A stretch of 64,000 bases of DNA from Henriciella marina DSM 19595 (GTDB lineage Bacteria; Pseudomonadota; Alphaproteobacteria; Caulobacterales; Hyphomonadaceae). The number at the start of each line of letters is the position of its first letter. Position 1 is the first letter of the stretch. A program made the translations under genes and the position numbers. The notes below the pieces were generated by a model. It saw nothing but the letters and a program-made list of their open reading frames with translations. It ran no database searches and was not told the DNA's origin. The stretch is taken from positions 1,736,001 through 1,800,000 of the forward strand of contig NZ_AQXT01000002.1 in assembly GCF_000376805.1 (NCBI RefSeq). The letters are read 5' to 3'. Below are positions 26,528 through 34,870 of the stretch, one piece after another.

Positions 26528-28309
26528 CTAGTCGAGCGCGATCGCGACGCCTTCGCGGCGCGGGTCGGCGCCGCCTTCGAGGCCGTCTTCACGCACCACG
26601 ATGACATGCAGGCCTGAATTTTCCCCGGTGCGTTCCTCAACACTATATCCGGCTTCAGACAGCGCATCCGCCCAGGCCTGGCCCCGTTCAACGTCCACTT
26701 CGACGCCGACAGACGGGCCGCGTGCGATGACATTGGGCAGGTTGATCGCTTCCTGCGCGGTCATATCCCAGTTGAGCACGCCGAGGATCGTCTTCGAGAC
26801 ATAGGCGACGATTGAATTGCCGCCCGGTGACCCTGTTACCATGAAGAGGCCGCCATCCTTGTCGAACACCATTGTGGGCGACATGGACGAGCGCGGACGC
26901 TTGCCGCCCGCGGGGGCATTTGCCACCGGCAAATTGTTGATCCTCGGCTGGCGCGAGAAATCGGTCAGCTCATTGTTGAGAAGATACCCGTTCACCATGC
27001 GCGAATTGCCAAAGGCCGACTCGACCGTTGCGGTCATGGACACGGCGTTGCCATAGCGGTCGATGATGGAAATGTGGGTGGTGCCGGGCGTTTCCTCGGT
27101 AAGGTCCCTGCCCCACATGCCGATCATCGAGCCGCGGCCGAGAACTTCGCCCGGATCACCCGGCGGGGGACCCGCATCCGGTGCAGAGGCATCGCCTGCC
27201 CGTGCATCGAGATATCGTGGATCGATGAGGTCAGCTGTCGGCACCTGAACATAGTCGACATCGGCGACATAATGGTCGCGGTCGGCATAAGCGAGACGCT
27301 GGGCGTCGACCCAAATTGCAAGCTTCTGATCGCTGTAGCCAGTCTCAACAGCGTCGCCGATCATCCGCTCATAAAGACCATAAATCATGTTCTGCGTGAC
27401 AGCGCCCGAGCTTGGCGGGGGCGCCGAACAGATCCGCACGGTATCATGCTCACCGCAAACGGCAGGGCGCACCTTCACGCTGTAAGACGCAATATCTTCC
27501 AGGGTCATCGCACCTGGAAGGGGTTCCTGCGCCAGCGCGTCAACGATCGCCTGCGCATTCTCACCCGCATAAAAGGCCGATGGCCCTTCAGTTGCGACGG
27601 CGTCCAGGAGCACGGCATAGTCGGGATTTGCCCGAAGTGTGCCAGCAGTAAGCGGCGCGCCTTCCGGAAAGAAATAGGCAGAAGCGGCCTCATCCTCATC
27701 AAGGCGCATTGACCCGCGCAGCCCCTCATTGGCGAGAAGACCCGCGAGGCGCGGCGACACTTTAAAGCCATCACGCGCGAGTTCGATCGCAGGCTGGAAG
27801 AGCGAGGCCCAGTCGGCTTCGCCCTCTGCCTCATGTGCTTCCTTGTAAAGCGCAATCATGCCCGGCACGCCTGCCGAGCGTCCAGATTGCCAGGCCGGAA
27901 CATAGTCGAGAACCTCGCCATCAACGACAAAGAGGTTTTCATCCGCCGCCATCGGGGCAGTTTCCCGTCCGTCAAAAACCGTGAGTGCATCATCTTCATA
28001 GTCGTAATAGACCATGAAAGCGCCGCCCCCGAGGCCAGAGCTTTGCGGCTCAACCAGTCCCAGAACGGCATGAACGGCAATTGCCGCATCTATCGCTGTG
28101 CCACCCTGGCGCAGAATTTTGACCCCGGCATCGACCGCGCGTGGATCGGCAGCCGCAACCATTGCGCCCTTTTCCCACACGCGGAGCGGCGGGGCCTGCT
28201 CGGTCTCTTCCAGTGTCGGACGGTCTGGAACCGTGGTCTCGGTCTGCGGCTGACAACCTGCCAGAATGAACAGGCTGGCTGCTGGAATAAACAAGGTGGC
28301 AGAATTCAT
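26528..28309 (-). CDS. ggt: Gamma-glutamyltransferase (lipoprotein)
   Basis: A 593-residue Ntn hydrolase that removes the gamma-glutamyl group from glutathione and related peptides. The signal ends in ILAGC (lipobox), so it is probably anchored to the periplasmic or outer-membrane face. Conserved parts: GGTAIDAAIAVHAVLGLVEP, SSGLGGGAFMVYYD, the self-cleavage/nucleophile Thr410 in PGTTHISIID, and the NNELTDFS and SSMSPTMVFDKDGG binding loops. It overlaps the stop of a small exported-protein gene upstream (TGATG), so the two are coupled. The converging neighbour is the histidine kinase. Confidence 0.94.
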   Translation of the reverse strand: MNSATLFIPAASLFILAGCQPQTETTVPDRPTLEETEQAPPLRVWEKGAMVAAADPRAVDAGVKILRQGGTAIDAAIAVHAVLGLVEPQSSGLGGGAFMVYYDYEDDALTVFDGRETAPMAADENLFVVDGEVLDYVPAWQSGRSAGVPGMIALYKEAHEAEGEADWASLFQPAIELARDGFKVSPRLAGLLANEGLRGSMRLDEDEAASAYFFPEGAPLTAGTLRANPDYAVLLDAVATEGPSAFYAGENAQAIVDALAQEPLPGAMTLEDIASYSVKVRPAVCGEHDTVRICSAPPPSSGAVTQNMIYGLYERMIGDAVETGYSDQKLAIWVDAQRLAYADRDHYVADVDYVQVPTADLIDPRYLDARAGDASAPDAGPPPGDPGEVLGRGSMIGMWGRDLTEETPGTTHISIIDRYGNAVSMTATVESAFGNSRMVNGYLLNNELTDFSRQPRINNLPVANAPAGGKRPRSSMSPTMVFDKDGGLFMVTGSPGGNSIVAYVSKTILGVLNWDMTAQEAINLPNVIARGPSVGVEVDVERGQAWADALSEAGYSVEERTGENSGLHVIVVREDGLEGGADPRREGVAIALD

Positions 28310-28608
28310 CAGGACTCCTTTTCGGTGTCTCCTTCGGCGGTCGCACCGGTCGTGTCGTTCCCTGCCGGATAGGACGTTTCGCCGCCCGCATCCATAGGCA
28401 CGTCCGGCATTGCGGCGCGGACTTCGCCCAGATTGGTACTGATACAGGCATCAAGCTCGGCCTGCGTGGCCTCACCGTCTGCGCCCGCACGCTCAATGCA
28501 ATGGCTGAGGTTCGGGACCTCGGTTGAATAGGTTTCGGCTTCCTGCGCAGCGGCTGTGAAGGCGGCGGCCGAGATAGCGGCGGTTACGATTGCAAATTTG
28601 AATTTCAT
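28309..28608 (-). CDS. Small exported hypothetical protein coupled to ggt
   Basis: A 99-residue protein with a signal peptide (MKFKFAIVTAAISAAAFTAAAQ). The mature 77 residues contain one Cys pair (HCIERAG, DACISTN) that could form a disulfide, then an acidic, Ser/Thr-rich tail. I do not recognise a family. AGGGGA precedes the ATG at 28608. Its TGA overlaps the ggt ATG, so it is made together with the transferase and might be an accessory factor; no direct evidence supports that. Confidence 0.65.
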   Translation of the reverse strand: MKFKFAIVTAAISAAAFTAAAQEAETYSTEVPNLSHCIERAGADGEATQAELDACISTNLGEVRAAMPDVPMDAGGETSYPAGNDTTGATAEGDTEKES

Positions 28609-28855
28609 GTTCTGGTCCCCTGACAAATCTGATCCTTACCCCTTGGGGCTGCCGGCGCAATGAATGAATCGGCCGGCTAAGCGCTATGCAAGCATATTCC
28701 ATGCCGACCGCGCGCTGCCGCCTTCCGCGAAAAATCCTGTCCGAGCCGCCGATATTGTACCCGGCCACAGCGACATGTAGGAATGACACCCAGACCGGAC
28801 GCGGCAACTCCGCCACCCCCCCGGAAAATAGCACGCCATCAGAGTTAGAGTTCAT

Positions 28856-29848
28856 ATGTCCCGACCCGGTCCGAAAAATCTCATCACCGATGTTCCCGGC
28901 ATCGAGGTCGGCAATTCTGAAAACAGAACCGTCCTGACCGGCACGACAGTGATCGTCGCGGATGAGCCTGCGACAGCCGCCTGCGCGGTTGCTGGCGGCG
29001 GCCCGGGCACCCGTGAGACCGATCTCTTGCGCGCCGACACAATGGTCGAGCAGGTCGATGCGATCGTCCTGTCTGGCGGCAGTGCCTACGGACTTGGCGC
29101 GGCTGACGGTGTAACGGCAAAGCTTGGCGCGATGGGCCGAGGCTATGGCCTCAAGGACCTGCCCGGTGTGCCGAAGACCCCGATCGTACCGTCGGCGATC
29201 CTCTATGATCTCGCCAATGGCGGCGACAAGAACTGGGGCGAGACACCGCCCTATCGCGAGCTTGGAGAGGAAGCGTTCGAAAACCGCGCAAAGTCATTCC
29301 CGCTCGGCAATGTGGGTTGCGGGCTTGGTGCAAACGCAGGCGCGCATGCAGGCGGGCTCGGCTCTGCCTCATTGCGCACAAGCGACGGCATCACGATCGG
29401 CGCGCTGGCGGGCGTCAACTGTTTCGGATCGGTCTTCATGCCAGGCACCACCTGTTTCTGGGCATGGCCCTATGAGCTTGAGGGTGAGTTCGGCCATCAT
29501 CGACCGGACGATAATTACAACCGCGACCCCGAAGAGTGGGGCGACGCGAAAATGAACCCCCAGCCCGGCCAGAACACCACCATCGCCTGTATCGCGACAG
29601 ATGCGGCGCTGACCCCGGCGCAGGCCCAGCGGGTGGCGCAAATGGCCCTGTCAGGCTTCGCCCGCGCGATCCGGCCCGTCTTCGCGCCGTTCGATGGAGA
29701 CGCGCTCTTTGTACTCTCTACGGGCCGCCTGCCGCTGGAAGATCCTGCGCCAATTTCACTGACACGGCTGGGAGAACTTGCCGCATCGACCCTTGCCCGG
29801 GCCATTGCCCGCGGGGTATATGAGGCCGATCAGAAAGGTGCAGCATAA
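28856..29848 (+). CDS. P1-family (DmpA/NylC-like) N-terminal nucleophile hydrolase
   Basis: A 330-residue member of the P1/S58 family. It has ITDVPGIEVGN at the start, VDAIVLSGGSAYGLGAADGV, GLGANAGAHAGGLGSAS and ITIGALAGVNCFGS. The self-cleavage point is Asn240-Thr241 in PGQNTTIACIATDA, as in the nylon-oligomer hydrolase NylC, rather than Gly-Ser as in DmpA. The mature enzyme would be a two-chain amidase or aminopeptidase with Thr241 as nucleophile. There is no signal peptide, so it is cytoplasmic. The tRNA-Arg gene follows 50 bp later. Confidence 0.9.
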   Translation: MSRPGPKNLITDVPGIEVGNSENRTVLTGTTVIVADEPATAACAVAGGGPGTRETDLLRADTMVEQVDAIVLSGGSAYGLGAADGVTAKLGAMGRGYGLKDLPGVPKTPIVPSAILYDLANGGDKNWGETPPYRELGEEAFENRAKSFPLGNVGCGLGANAGAHAGGLGSASLRTSDGITIGALAGVNCFGSVFMPGTTCFWAWPYELEGEFGHHRPDDNYNRDPEEWGDAKMNPQPGQNTTIACIATDAALTPAQAQRVAQMALSGFARAIRPVFAPFDGDALFVLSTGRLPLEDPAPISLTRLGELAASTLARAIARGVYEADQKGAA

Positions 29849-29852
29849 GCGC

Positions 29853-29881
29853 TTGCATCGGGGACGGCACGCAGTTATGTG
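29853..29881 (+). promoter_or_regulatory. Possible promoter of tRNA-Arg
   Basis: TTGCAT at 29853-29858, 17 bp, TATGTG at 29876-29881, 18 bp before the tRNA. The -10 match is weak; the call rests on position. Confidence 0.35.
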
Positions 29882-29898
29882 TCCGCCCTCTCAACGGA

Positions 29899-29975
29899 GC
29901 ACCCGTAGCTCAGCTGGATAGAGCACCAGACTACGAATCTGGGGGTCAGAGGTTCGAATCCTCTCGGGTGTGCCA
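29899..29975 (+). tRNA. tRNA-Arg (anticodon ACG)
   Basis: A 77-nt cloverleaf: acceptor GCACCCG pairs with CGGGTGT (one G-U), D arm AGCTCAGCTGGATAGAGC, anticodon stem CCAGA/TCTGG with loop CTACGAA (anticodon ACG, read as inosine in tRNA-Arg), T arm AGAGG-TTCGAAT-CCTCT, and an encoded CCA. A short run of T follows. Confidence 0.97.
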
Positions 29976-30050
29976 TTTTTCCAGAACAATCAGGACGCGA
30001 CGCGGAATTTGCCGCCGAGGCGACTGACCAATTCTCACTTTTAACGAAAC

Positions 30051-30539
30051 CTAGATGTCGTCGCCGGGGGTTACCTGGCTGATGACGTGCCGGATCGTCA
30101 TGAAAAGCCGCACCACGGTCGCCGTCAGCAGCGCGCACACAAAGACCGTCAGGCCAAAAATCACCTCATACATGATCATGTACCAGCCGTCGGGCATCTT
30201 ATCGAACTCGCCCACGGGCAGGACAAGCATCAGGAGGAGGATGACCGCACTGACGAGGCTGACCGTGGAGAGCCATGCCACCTGAGAAATGCCCTTGTAG
30301 ACATCGATGTCGAAATCGGTCTTTGTCTGATTGGTAAGGCCGAGAAGGGTCAACATCAGGGCAAGCGTTGTGGCGGACGCGCCCGCGATTGCAGAGCCGA
30401 GATAGAGCCCGGTCTGCGTCAGGGCCTGAATGAGGTTTGTGGCTTCGGCCTCGCTATAGACATTGCCAATGGCAAAGCGGGCGCCAATACCGATCAGGAT
30501 GACCAGCCCGGTGGTCAGGATCACAGCAATATGCTTCAT
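30051..30539 (-). CDS. Hypothetical four-helix membrane protein
   Basis: A 162-residue integral membrane protein with helices at about residues 5-24, 42-66, 90-110 and 122-145 (first MKHIAVILTTGLVILIGIGA; last MIMYEVIFGLTVFVCALLTATVV). The loop between helices 2 and 3 is polar (NQTKTDFDIDVYKG). I know no named family with certainty. No partner gene is coupled: tRNA-Arg precedes it on the other strand and the next gene diverges. The ATG at 30539 starts directly on helix 1. Confidence 0.7.
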   Translation of the reverse strand: MKHIAVILTTGLVILIGIGARFAIGNVYSEAEATNLIQALTQTGLYLGSAIAGASATTLALMLTLLGLTNQTKTDFDIDVYKGISQVAWLSTVSLVSAVILLLMLVLPVGEFDKMPDGWYMIMYEVIFGLTVFVCALLTATVVRLFMTIRHVISQVTPGDDI

Positions 30540-30650
30540 GATGGGGTCTACCTCGCCTCCCTACGAAAACGTAATGCAAAGCCACATCGTACGTTCCGCC
30601 AGCCAGGTGACCAAAAGAAACCGCGCCCGCTGTGACGCGTTTCATCTGGC

Positions 30651-31346
30651 GTGACCGAATGCCTCTTAACCCCCGATGATATCTGGCCTGATGGATTGCC
30701 AGAGAGCGATGCTGTGATCCGGCAGCTTCGCACACGAGTATTTTCGAGAGGCATATGCGGTGAAGATTTCCGCATCCTTGTTGATCGCGGACCGCCCGCA
30801 TTCCAGCTTGTCTTTGGCGAAAACACGCTTGTAAAGATCGAGTTCGATGTGGCCCGCTTCGGCGAGCACTCGCATCTTGTTCATGTCCCCGAACTCGGCC
30901 GCCCGCCGCAGATCATCACCGCTTATCCTGAAGATGGCGAGCTTCGCGTTCTTGGCCCGGTCCACTGGAAAGAAAGCGTGCATTCGCCATTGCGCAGGCC
31001 GCGGGGCGCCCAGCGGGTCGGCATGATCGCGACCGGCTTTGGCGCTGACAAGTGGCGTCGCATCACCGTTCTGGCGCGCGCGATCGACGAAGCCCGCCTC
31101 AACTATAATTTCCTGTTCCAGAACTCGAACTCCGTCGTCGCGACCCTGGCGGACGCTGCAGACACCGGCTTTGTTGACCTGCCGGGCGGCGGGTTCAATC
31201 TCGGCGCAGGCAATCTGCTCTATGATGAGCTGATGGGCGGGCCCCAGGTCCCGCGCTTTCTTATCCGGGGTGGCACCTCCCATTCGGCGAGCTCTGAGAG
31301 CGATGTGCCTCGCAACGTGCCGCAATCATCAAATACCGACGGGTAG
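30651..31346 (+). CDS. Hypothetical protein
   Basis: A 231-residue cytoplasmic protein I do not recognise. Seen in it: a mixed strand/helix N-terminal half (VFSRGICGEDFRILVDRGPP, FGEHSHLVHVPELG), then ARAIDEARLNYNFLFQNSNSVVATLADAADTGFVDLPGG, where the NSNS-x-V segment resembles loops in hydrolases that take part in catalysis. The end is Ser-rich and probably disordered; it also overlaps the promoter of the next gene. The GTG at 30651 has no strong ribosome-binding site. It lies 62 bp before the baeRF-like gene. Confidence 0.55.
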   Translation: MTECLLTPDDIWPDGLPESDAVIRQLRTRVFSRGICGEDFRILVDRGPPAFQLVFGENTLVKIEFDVARFGEHSHLVHVPELGRPPQIITAYPEDGELRVLGPVHWKESVHSPLRRPRGAQRVGMIATGFGADKWRRITVLARAIDEARLNYNFLFQNSNSVVATLADAADTGFVDLPGGGFNLGAGNLLYDELMGGPQVPRFLIRGGTSHSASSESDVPRNVPQSSNTDG

Positions 31347-31348
31347 CT

Positions 31349-31373
31349 GGAACGCGGCCCTCTCCGATCCGTT
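31349..31373 (+). promoter_or_regulatory. Consensus EcfG general-stress promoter
   Basis: GGAAC (31349-31353), exactly 16 bp, CGTT (31370-31373): a full match to the alphaproteobacterial EcfG consensus, 35 bp before the ATG of the baeRF-like gene. Confidence 0.7.
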
Positions 31374-31407
31374 GGTTTTACAATCAGATACATCCAAGGA
31401 GACGACC

Positions 31408-32493
31408 ATGTCAGACCAGACATCGCTCGACACGTTCCGTCAGGCATTCGCCAACTTTTCCGAAAAGACGACCAGCGTCTATGTGCCCCGCCCCGCCATC
31501 GAGATCGGCGGCGAGAAATGGCGCATCCTGCGCAAGAATGTCGTGGATGCCGTTGGAAAGCATTCCCCGGATGCAAAGTTCATTCTGGACCGGCTCGAGA
31601 ATTTTGAGCTCGCCGATTTCCGCGCCAATGGCATTGCCCTTTTCGAGGACAAGGACAATCAGCGGATGGCGCACCTGAACTCGCGTCCTGTCGCGTCGAT
31701 CACAACGGGCGAGCCGCCTTTCATCCTGCCGCTACTGGCTGATTTCCAGAGCCGCGAGACCCATTGGGTTCTCTTCGTTGCACGCGATGAGCCGAAGCTG
31801 TTTCTCCATCAGGGCGGCAATGTCAAAGACATGACCGACCGTCTGGATGCGCCGAAATATCGCTCTGTCGAGGCCCGCCGCCACGTTCAGGACGATGTGT
31901 TCTTCCATGCGGGCTCACGCGGCTCGGCCAGAGATTCCGATGGCCGTTCGGTCCACCACGCGCTTGGCAGCGGCCAGGACGAAGAACGCGACAAGACGGA
32001 TCTCGCCTTTTATGAAGACGTCGCGAACGCCGCAGATGATGCCCTGCCACCGCAGACCAGGACGTTGCATGTGATTGGCGAGGAAAGCACGGTCGGCCAT
32101 TTTGCCAAAGTGATGGAAAAAGGCCGCTTTGATGTGGTGCAGCACCATGCCGGCGGCGTGAACGAGGTTGAGGCCCACATCAAGGAAGCCTTCAGCAACG
32201 AGCCTGTCGGCGACGGACAGCTGCCGGAAGGCAAGAGTCTGCCAGACCTCAAGGATGCGGCGAAGGCTGGCCAGCTTGGTACGCTTTACCTGCCGATCGA
32301 ATGCGCGCTTCTGGAAGAGATGCACGACCAGGCGGACGAGCATGTGAAGTTCCGGGAATTTGCCCATGACAGCGATGAAGCCGAACAAAACCGCACGACC
32401 GTGCTGGCGCTCGCAAATGGCGCCGACATCAACTGGTATGAGGCCCATGCGCATGGCGCCGTTGCCGAAATTCGCGCTGATTTGCGCTGGTAA
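31408..32493 (+). CDS. Bacterial archaeo-eukaryotic release factor-like (baeRF) protein
   Basis: A 361-residue protein resembling the bacterial eRF1-like families. The central domain begins PLLADFQSRETHWVLFVARDEPKLFLHQGG, the eRF1 domain 2-like strand pattern, then a polar loop rich in His/Asp/Arg (RHVQDDVFFHAGSRGSARDSD), helix DLAFYEDVANAADDAL and the domain 3-like TLHVIGEESTVGHFAKVM through LGTLYLPIECAL. Proteins of this type are thought to act on stalled ribosomes or in stress. AAGGAG precedes the ATG at 31408. A full EcfG promoter directly upstream supports stress induction. The GGQ motif of true eRF1 is not visible. Confidence 0.7.
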   Translation: MSDQTSLDTFRQAFANFSEKTTSVYVPRPAIEIGGEKWRILRKNVVDAVGKHSPDAKFILDRLENFELADFRANGIALFEDKDNQRMAHLNSRPVASITTGEPPFILPLLADFQSRETHWVLFVARDEPKLFLHQGGNVKDMTDRLDAPKYRSVEARRHVQDDVFFHAGSRGSARDSDGRSVHHALGSGQDEERDKTDLAFYEDVANAADDALPPQTRTLHVIGEESTVGHFAKVMEKGRFDVVQHHAGGVNEVEAHIKEAFSNEPVGDGQLPEGKSLPDLKDAAKAGQLGTLYLPIECALLEEMHDQADEHVKFREFAHDSDEAEQNRTTVLALANGADINWYEAHAHGAVAEIRADLRW

Positions 32494-32518
32494 CATACCG
32501 TCTCTCGCGCAATTGCGC

Positions 32519-32549
32519 CGCGTCAGCCCTTGGAGAGCGGGCTGACGCG
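32519..32549. terminator. Strong intergenic hairpin (11-bp stem)
   Basis: CGCGTCAGCCC (32519-32529) pairs perfectly with GGGCTGACGCG (32539-32549) over a 9-nt loop. No run of T follows, so it may be an RNA-stabilising or Rho-related 3' structure between the baeRF and VWA genes. Confidence 0.55.
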
Positions 32550-32589
32550 CGCTACTGTCTTCTCAACGAGACTGGAGAGATAAGCGCCC

Positions 32590-33771
32590 ATGTTCCTCAA
32601 CTTCTTCAATGAGCTGCGTTCAGCCAAGGTGCCTGTCACGCTGAAGGAATATCTTCTTCTGCTGGAAGCGATGGACAAGGACGTGATCGATATGGAGGTC
32701 CTGGACTTCTATTATCTTTCGCGCGCCGCGCTTGTGAAGGATGAACGGAACCTCGACAAGTTCGACCGCGTGTTCAGCCATGTCTTCAAGGGCCTGGACA
32801 CAATGGAAGACGCCGTCAATGTTCAGGACCTGCCTGAAGAATGGCTGCGCAAGATGTCGGAAAAATTCCTCACCAAGGAGGAAATGGACGAGATCGAGGC
32901 GCTGGGCGGCTTTGAAAAGCTCATGGAGACGCTGAAACAGCGGCTCGAAGAGCAGAAGAAGCGCCATGAAGGCGGCAATAAGTGGATCGGCACAGGCGGC
33001 ACCTCGCCGTTTGGCGCTGATGGCTACAACCCCGAAGGCGTCCGCATCGGTCAGGAAAAGTCTCGCCACCGCCGGGCCGTAAAGGTCTGGGACAAGCGCG
33101 ACTTCAAGAATTACGATGACAGCGTCGAGATCGGCACGCGCAACATCAAGGTCGCGATGAAGCGGCTGCGCAAATGGGCCCGCAGCGGCGCCGACGAAGA
33201 ACTCGACCTCGACAATACCATCCGCAAGACAGCCAAACAGGGCTATCTCGACATCGAGATGCGGCCTGAAAAGCGCAACACGGTCTCTGTTCTGTTGCTG
33301 ATGGACGTTGGCGGGTCGATGGACCCGCATGTGCGCGTCATGGAGGAGCTGTTCTCGGCGGCCCGCTCCGAGATCAAGAATCTTGAATACTTCTACTTCC
33401 ACAACTGCCCCTATGAGGGCCTCTGGAAGGACAATCGTCGCCGCATGAATGAGCGCATCCCGACGTGGGACGTGCTCCACAAGTATCCGTCCGAGTACAA
33501 GGTTATCGTGGTCGGCGACGCGACGATGAGCCCGTATGAGATCACCTATGCGGGCGGCTCTGTCGAGCACTGGAACGAGGAGGCCGGCGGCCTCTGGATC
33601 CAGCGCTTTGTAGACCAGTTTCCGAATTTCGTCTGGCTAAACCCAGTCAAGGCTGGGGCATGGGAGTACACAGGCTCCATCAAGCTCATCAACGAACTGA
33701 TCGGCCCCGGCCGCATGTTCGAGCTGACCCTTCAGGGCCTCGAAGACGCGATGAAAGAGCTTAGCCGATAG
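32590..33771 (+). CDS. VWA (CoxE-like) protein
   Basis: A 393-residue cytoplasmic protein of the CoxE/YehP-type VWA group. It begins MFLNFFNELRSAKVPVTLKEYLLLLEAM, the family's fixed N-terminus, has a charged linker (KQRLEEQKKRHEGG), and a C-terminal VWA domain with a modified metal site: LLLMDVGGSMDPHV (Asp-x-Gly-x-Ser instead of Asp-x-Ser-x-Ser). HNCPYEGLWKDN and VVGDATMSPYEI follow. These proteins usually work with a MoxR-type AAA ATPase encoded alongside; none is adjacent here. A Rho-independent terminator lies 29 bp after the stop. Confidence 0.88.
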   Translation: MFLNFFNELRSAKVPVTLKEYLLLLEAMDKDVIDMEVLDFYYLSRAALVKDERNLDKFDRVFSHVFKGLDTMEDAVNVQDLPEEWLRKMSEKFLTKEEMDEIEALGGFEKLMETLKQRLEEQKKRHEGGNKWIGTGGTSPFGADGYNPEGVRIGQEKSRHRRAVKVWDKRDFKNYDDSVEIGTRNIKVAMKRLRKWARSGADEELDLDNTIRKTAKQGYLDIEMRPEKRNTVSVLLLMDVGGSMDPHVRVMEELFSAARSEIKNLEYFYFHNCPYEGLWKDNRRRMNERIPTWDVLHKYPSEYKVIVVGDATMSPYEITYAGGSVEHWNEEAGGLWIQRFVDQFPNFVWLNPVKAGAWEYTGSIKLINELIGPGRMFELTLQGLEDAMKELSR

Positions 33772-33800
33772 CTTTCTATTCGCTGGCGTAGAACAAAAGC

Positions 33801-33840
33801 GCCCGCATGGTTCGACTGCGCTCACCATGCGGGCTTTTTT
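33801..33840 (+). terminator. Rho-independent terminator
   Basis: GCCCGCATGG (33801-33810) and CCATGCGGGC (33825-33834) form a perfect 10-bp stem with a 14-nt loop, followed by TTTTTT. It ends the VWA transcript. Confidence 0.9.
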
Positions 33841-33881
33841 GTATCCTTTCGACATTCTGCTTGGTGAGCGAAGTCGAACCA
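33808..33881. repeat. 20-bp inverted repeat around the terminator, copy 1
   Basis: TGGTTCGACTGCGCTCACCA (33808-33827) is inverted at 33862-33881 with one mismatch. The same word and layout recur at 63705-63777, so this is a dispersed family. Confidence 0.7.
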
Positions 33882-33962
33882 TTGGCGCTCGCAGCGCCTT
33901 TACAGCCCTCGCGGCAACCCTTCTAAATCTCATAAAACAAACCAGAGTGAGGAGACGCGCCC

Positions 33963-34865
33963 ATGCCACGTATCAAGGCCAACGGCATCGAGATCGAGTA
34001 TCGCGAAATCGGCAATCCGGACGACCCGATGCTGCTTCTGGTGTCGGGTTTCTCGACCCAGATGATCTCCTGGCCTGAGAGTTATCTTGAAGGGCTGGCC
34101 GCCGCCGGGCGCCGCGTCGTCATTTTCGACAATCGCGATATTGGCCTGTCGACGGAGTTTACCAATGAAATCCCCCCTGCCCCGGGCGACATCATCAAGG
34201 GCCTTTCAGAGGGCAAGGACATGTCGAAGGAGGTGCCGTACATCCTCAACGACATGGCCGCCGATGCGGCCGCGCTGATCACCGCGCTTGGGGCCGACAA
34301 GGCCGACGTCATGGGCAATTCCATGGGCGGCATGATCGTGCAGCTGATTGCGCTCAATCATCCCGAAAAAGTCCGCACGTTGATCCCCGTCATGACGACG
34401 TCGGGCGAGCCGAGCCTGCCTCGCGCCACACCGGAAGCCCAACAGGCCCTCACCGCGCAGCCGGAGATGCGCACCGCCGATGCCGTAGCCGAGATTTCCA
34501 TGCAATCGCGCCGCGTCATCGGCTCGGCTGACGGTGTTCGCAATAGTGATGAAGAGACCGCGCAGAGCGCCCGCGACAGCTTCAACCGCTCAGACCGGCC
34601 GATGGGTGTTGCCCGGCAATATGCCGCCATCCTGGCACAGCCGCGCTGGCATGATCGGCTCTCCAGCATCAGCGTGCCAACGCTTGTCCTGCACGGCGCC
34701 ATCGACCCGCTGATCCAGCCAGCCTGCGGCGAGGATATCGCCAAACGCGTGCCCGGCGCGAAGCTCGAGCTGATCGACAAATGGGGCCATGACATGCCGA
34801 AAGCGATGGTCCAGCCGCTGCTGGAGAAGATTGTGCCCTTCCTGAAAGCCAACGACCCGGACTGA
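33963..34865 (+). CDS. Alpha/beta hydrolase
   Basis: A 300-residue cytoplasmic alpha/beta hydrolase. The nucleophile elbow is GNSMGG, the oxyanion region LLLVSGFSTQMISWPE, the acid is in VLHGAIDPLI and the His in DKWGHDMP. FDNRDIGLSTEF and the 30-residue cap after LIPVMTTSGEPSLP resemble the RdmC/haloperoxidase-like esterases that annotate as alpha/beta fold hydrolases. The substrate is unknown. AGTGAGGAG stands before the ATG at 33963. The crotonase gene follows after 5 bp, so the two form an operon, possibly acting on acyl-CoA or ester intermediates. Confidence 0.9.
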   Translation: MPRIKANGIEIEYREIGNPDDPMLLLVSGFSTQMISWPESYLEGLAAAGRRVVIFDNRDIGLSTEFTNEIPPAPGDIIKGLSEGKDMSKEVPYILNDMAADAAALITALGADKADVMGNSMGGMIVQLIALNHPEKVRTLIPVMTTSGEPSLPRATPEAQQALTAQPEMRTADAVAEISMQSRRVIGSADGVRNSDEETAQSARDSFNRSDRPMGVARQYAAILAQPRWHDRLSSISVPTLVLHGAIDPLIQPACGEDIAKRVPGAKLELIDKWGHDMPKAMVQPLLEKIVPFLKANDPD

Positions 34866-34870
34866 AGTCG

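Noticed and set aside
29899-31346. tRNA-linked integrated element after tRNA-Arg
   Set aside because: No integrase, no repeat of the tRNA 3' end was seen downstream, and the composition is normal.
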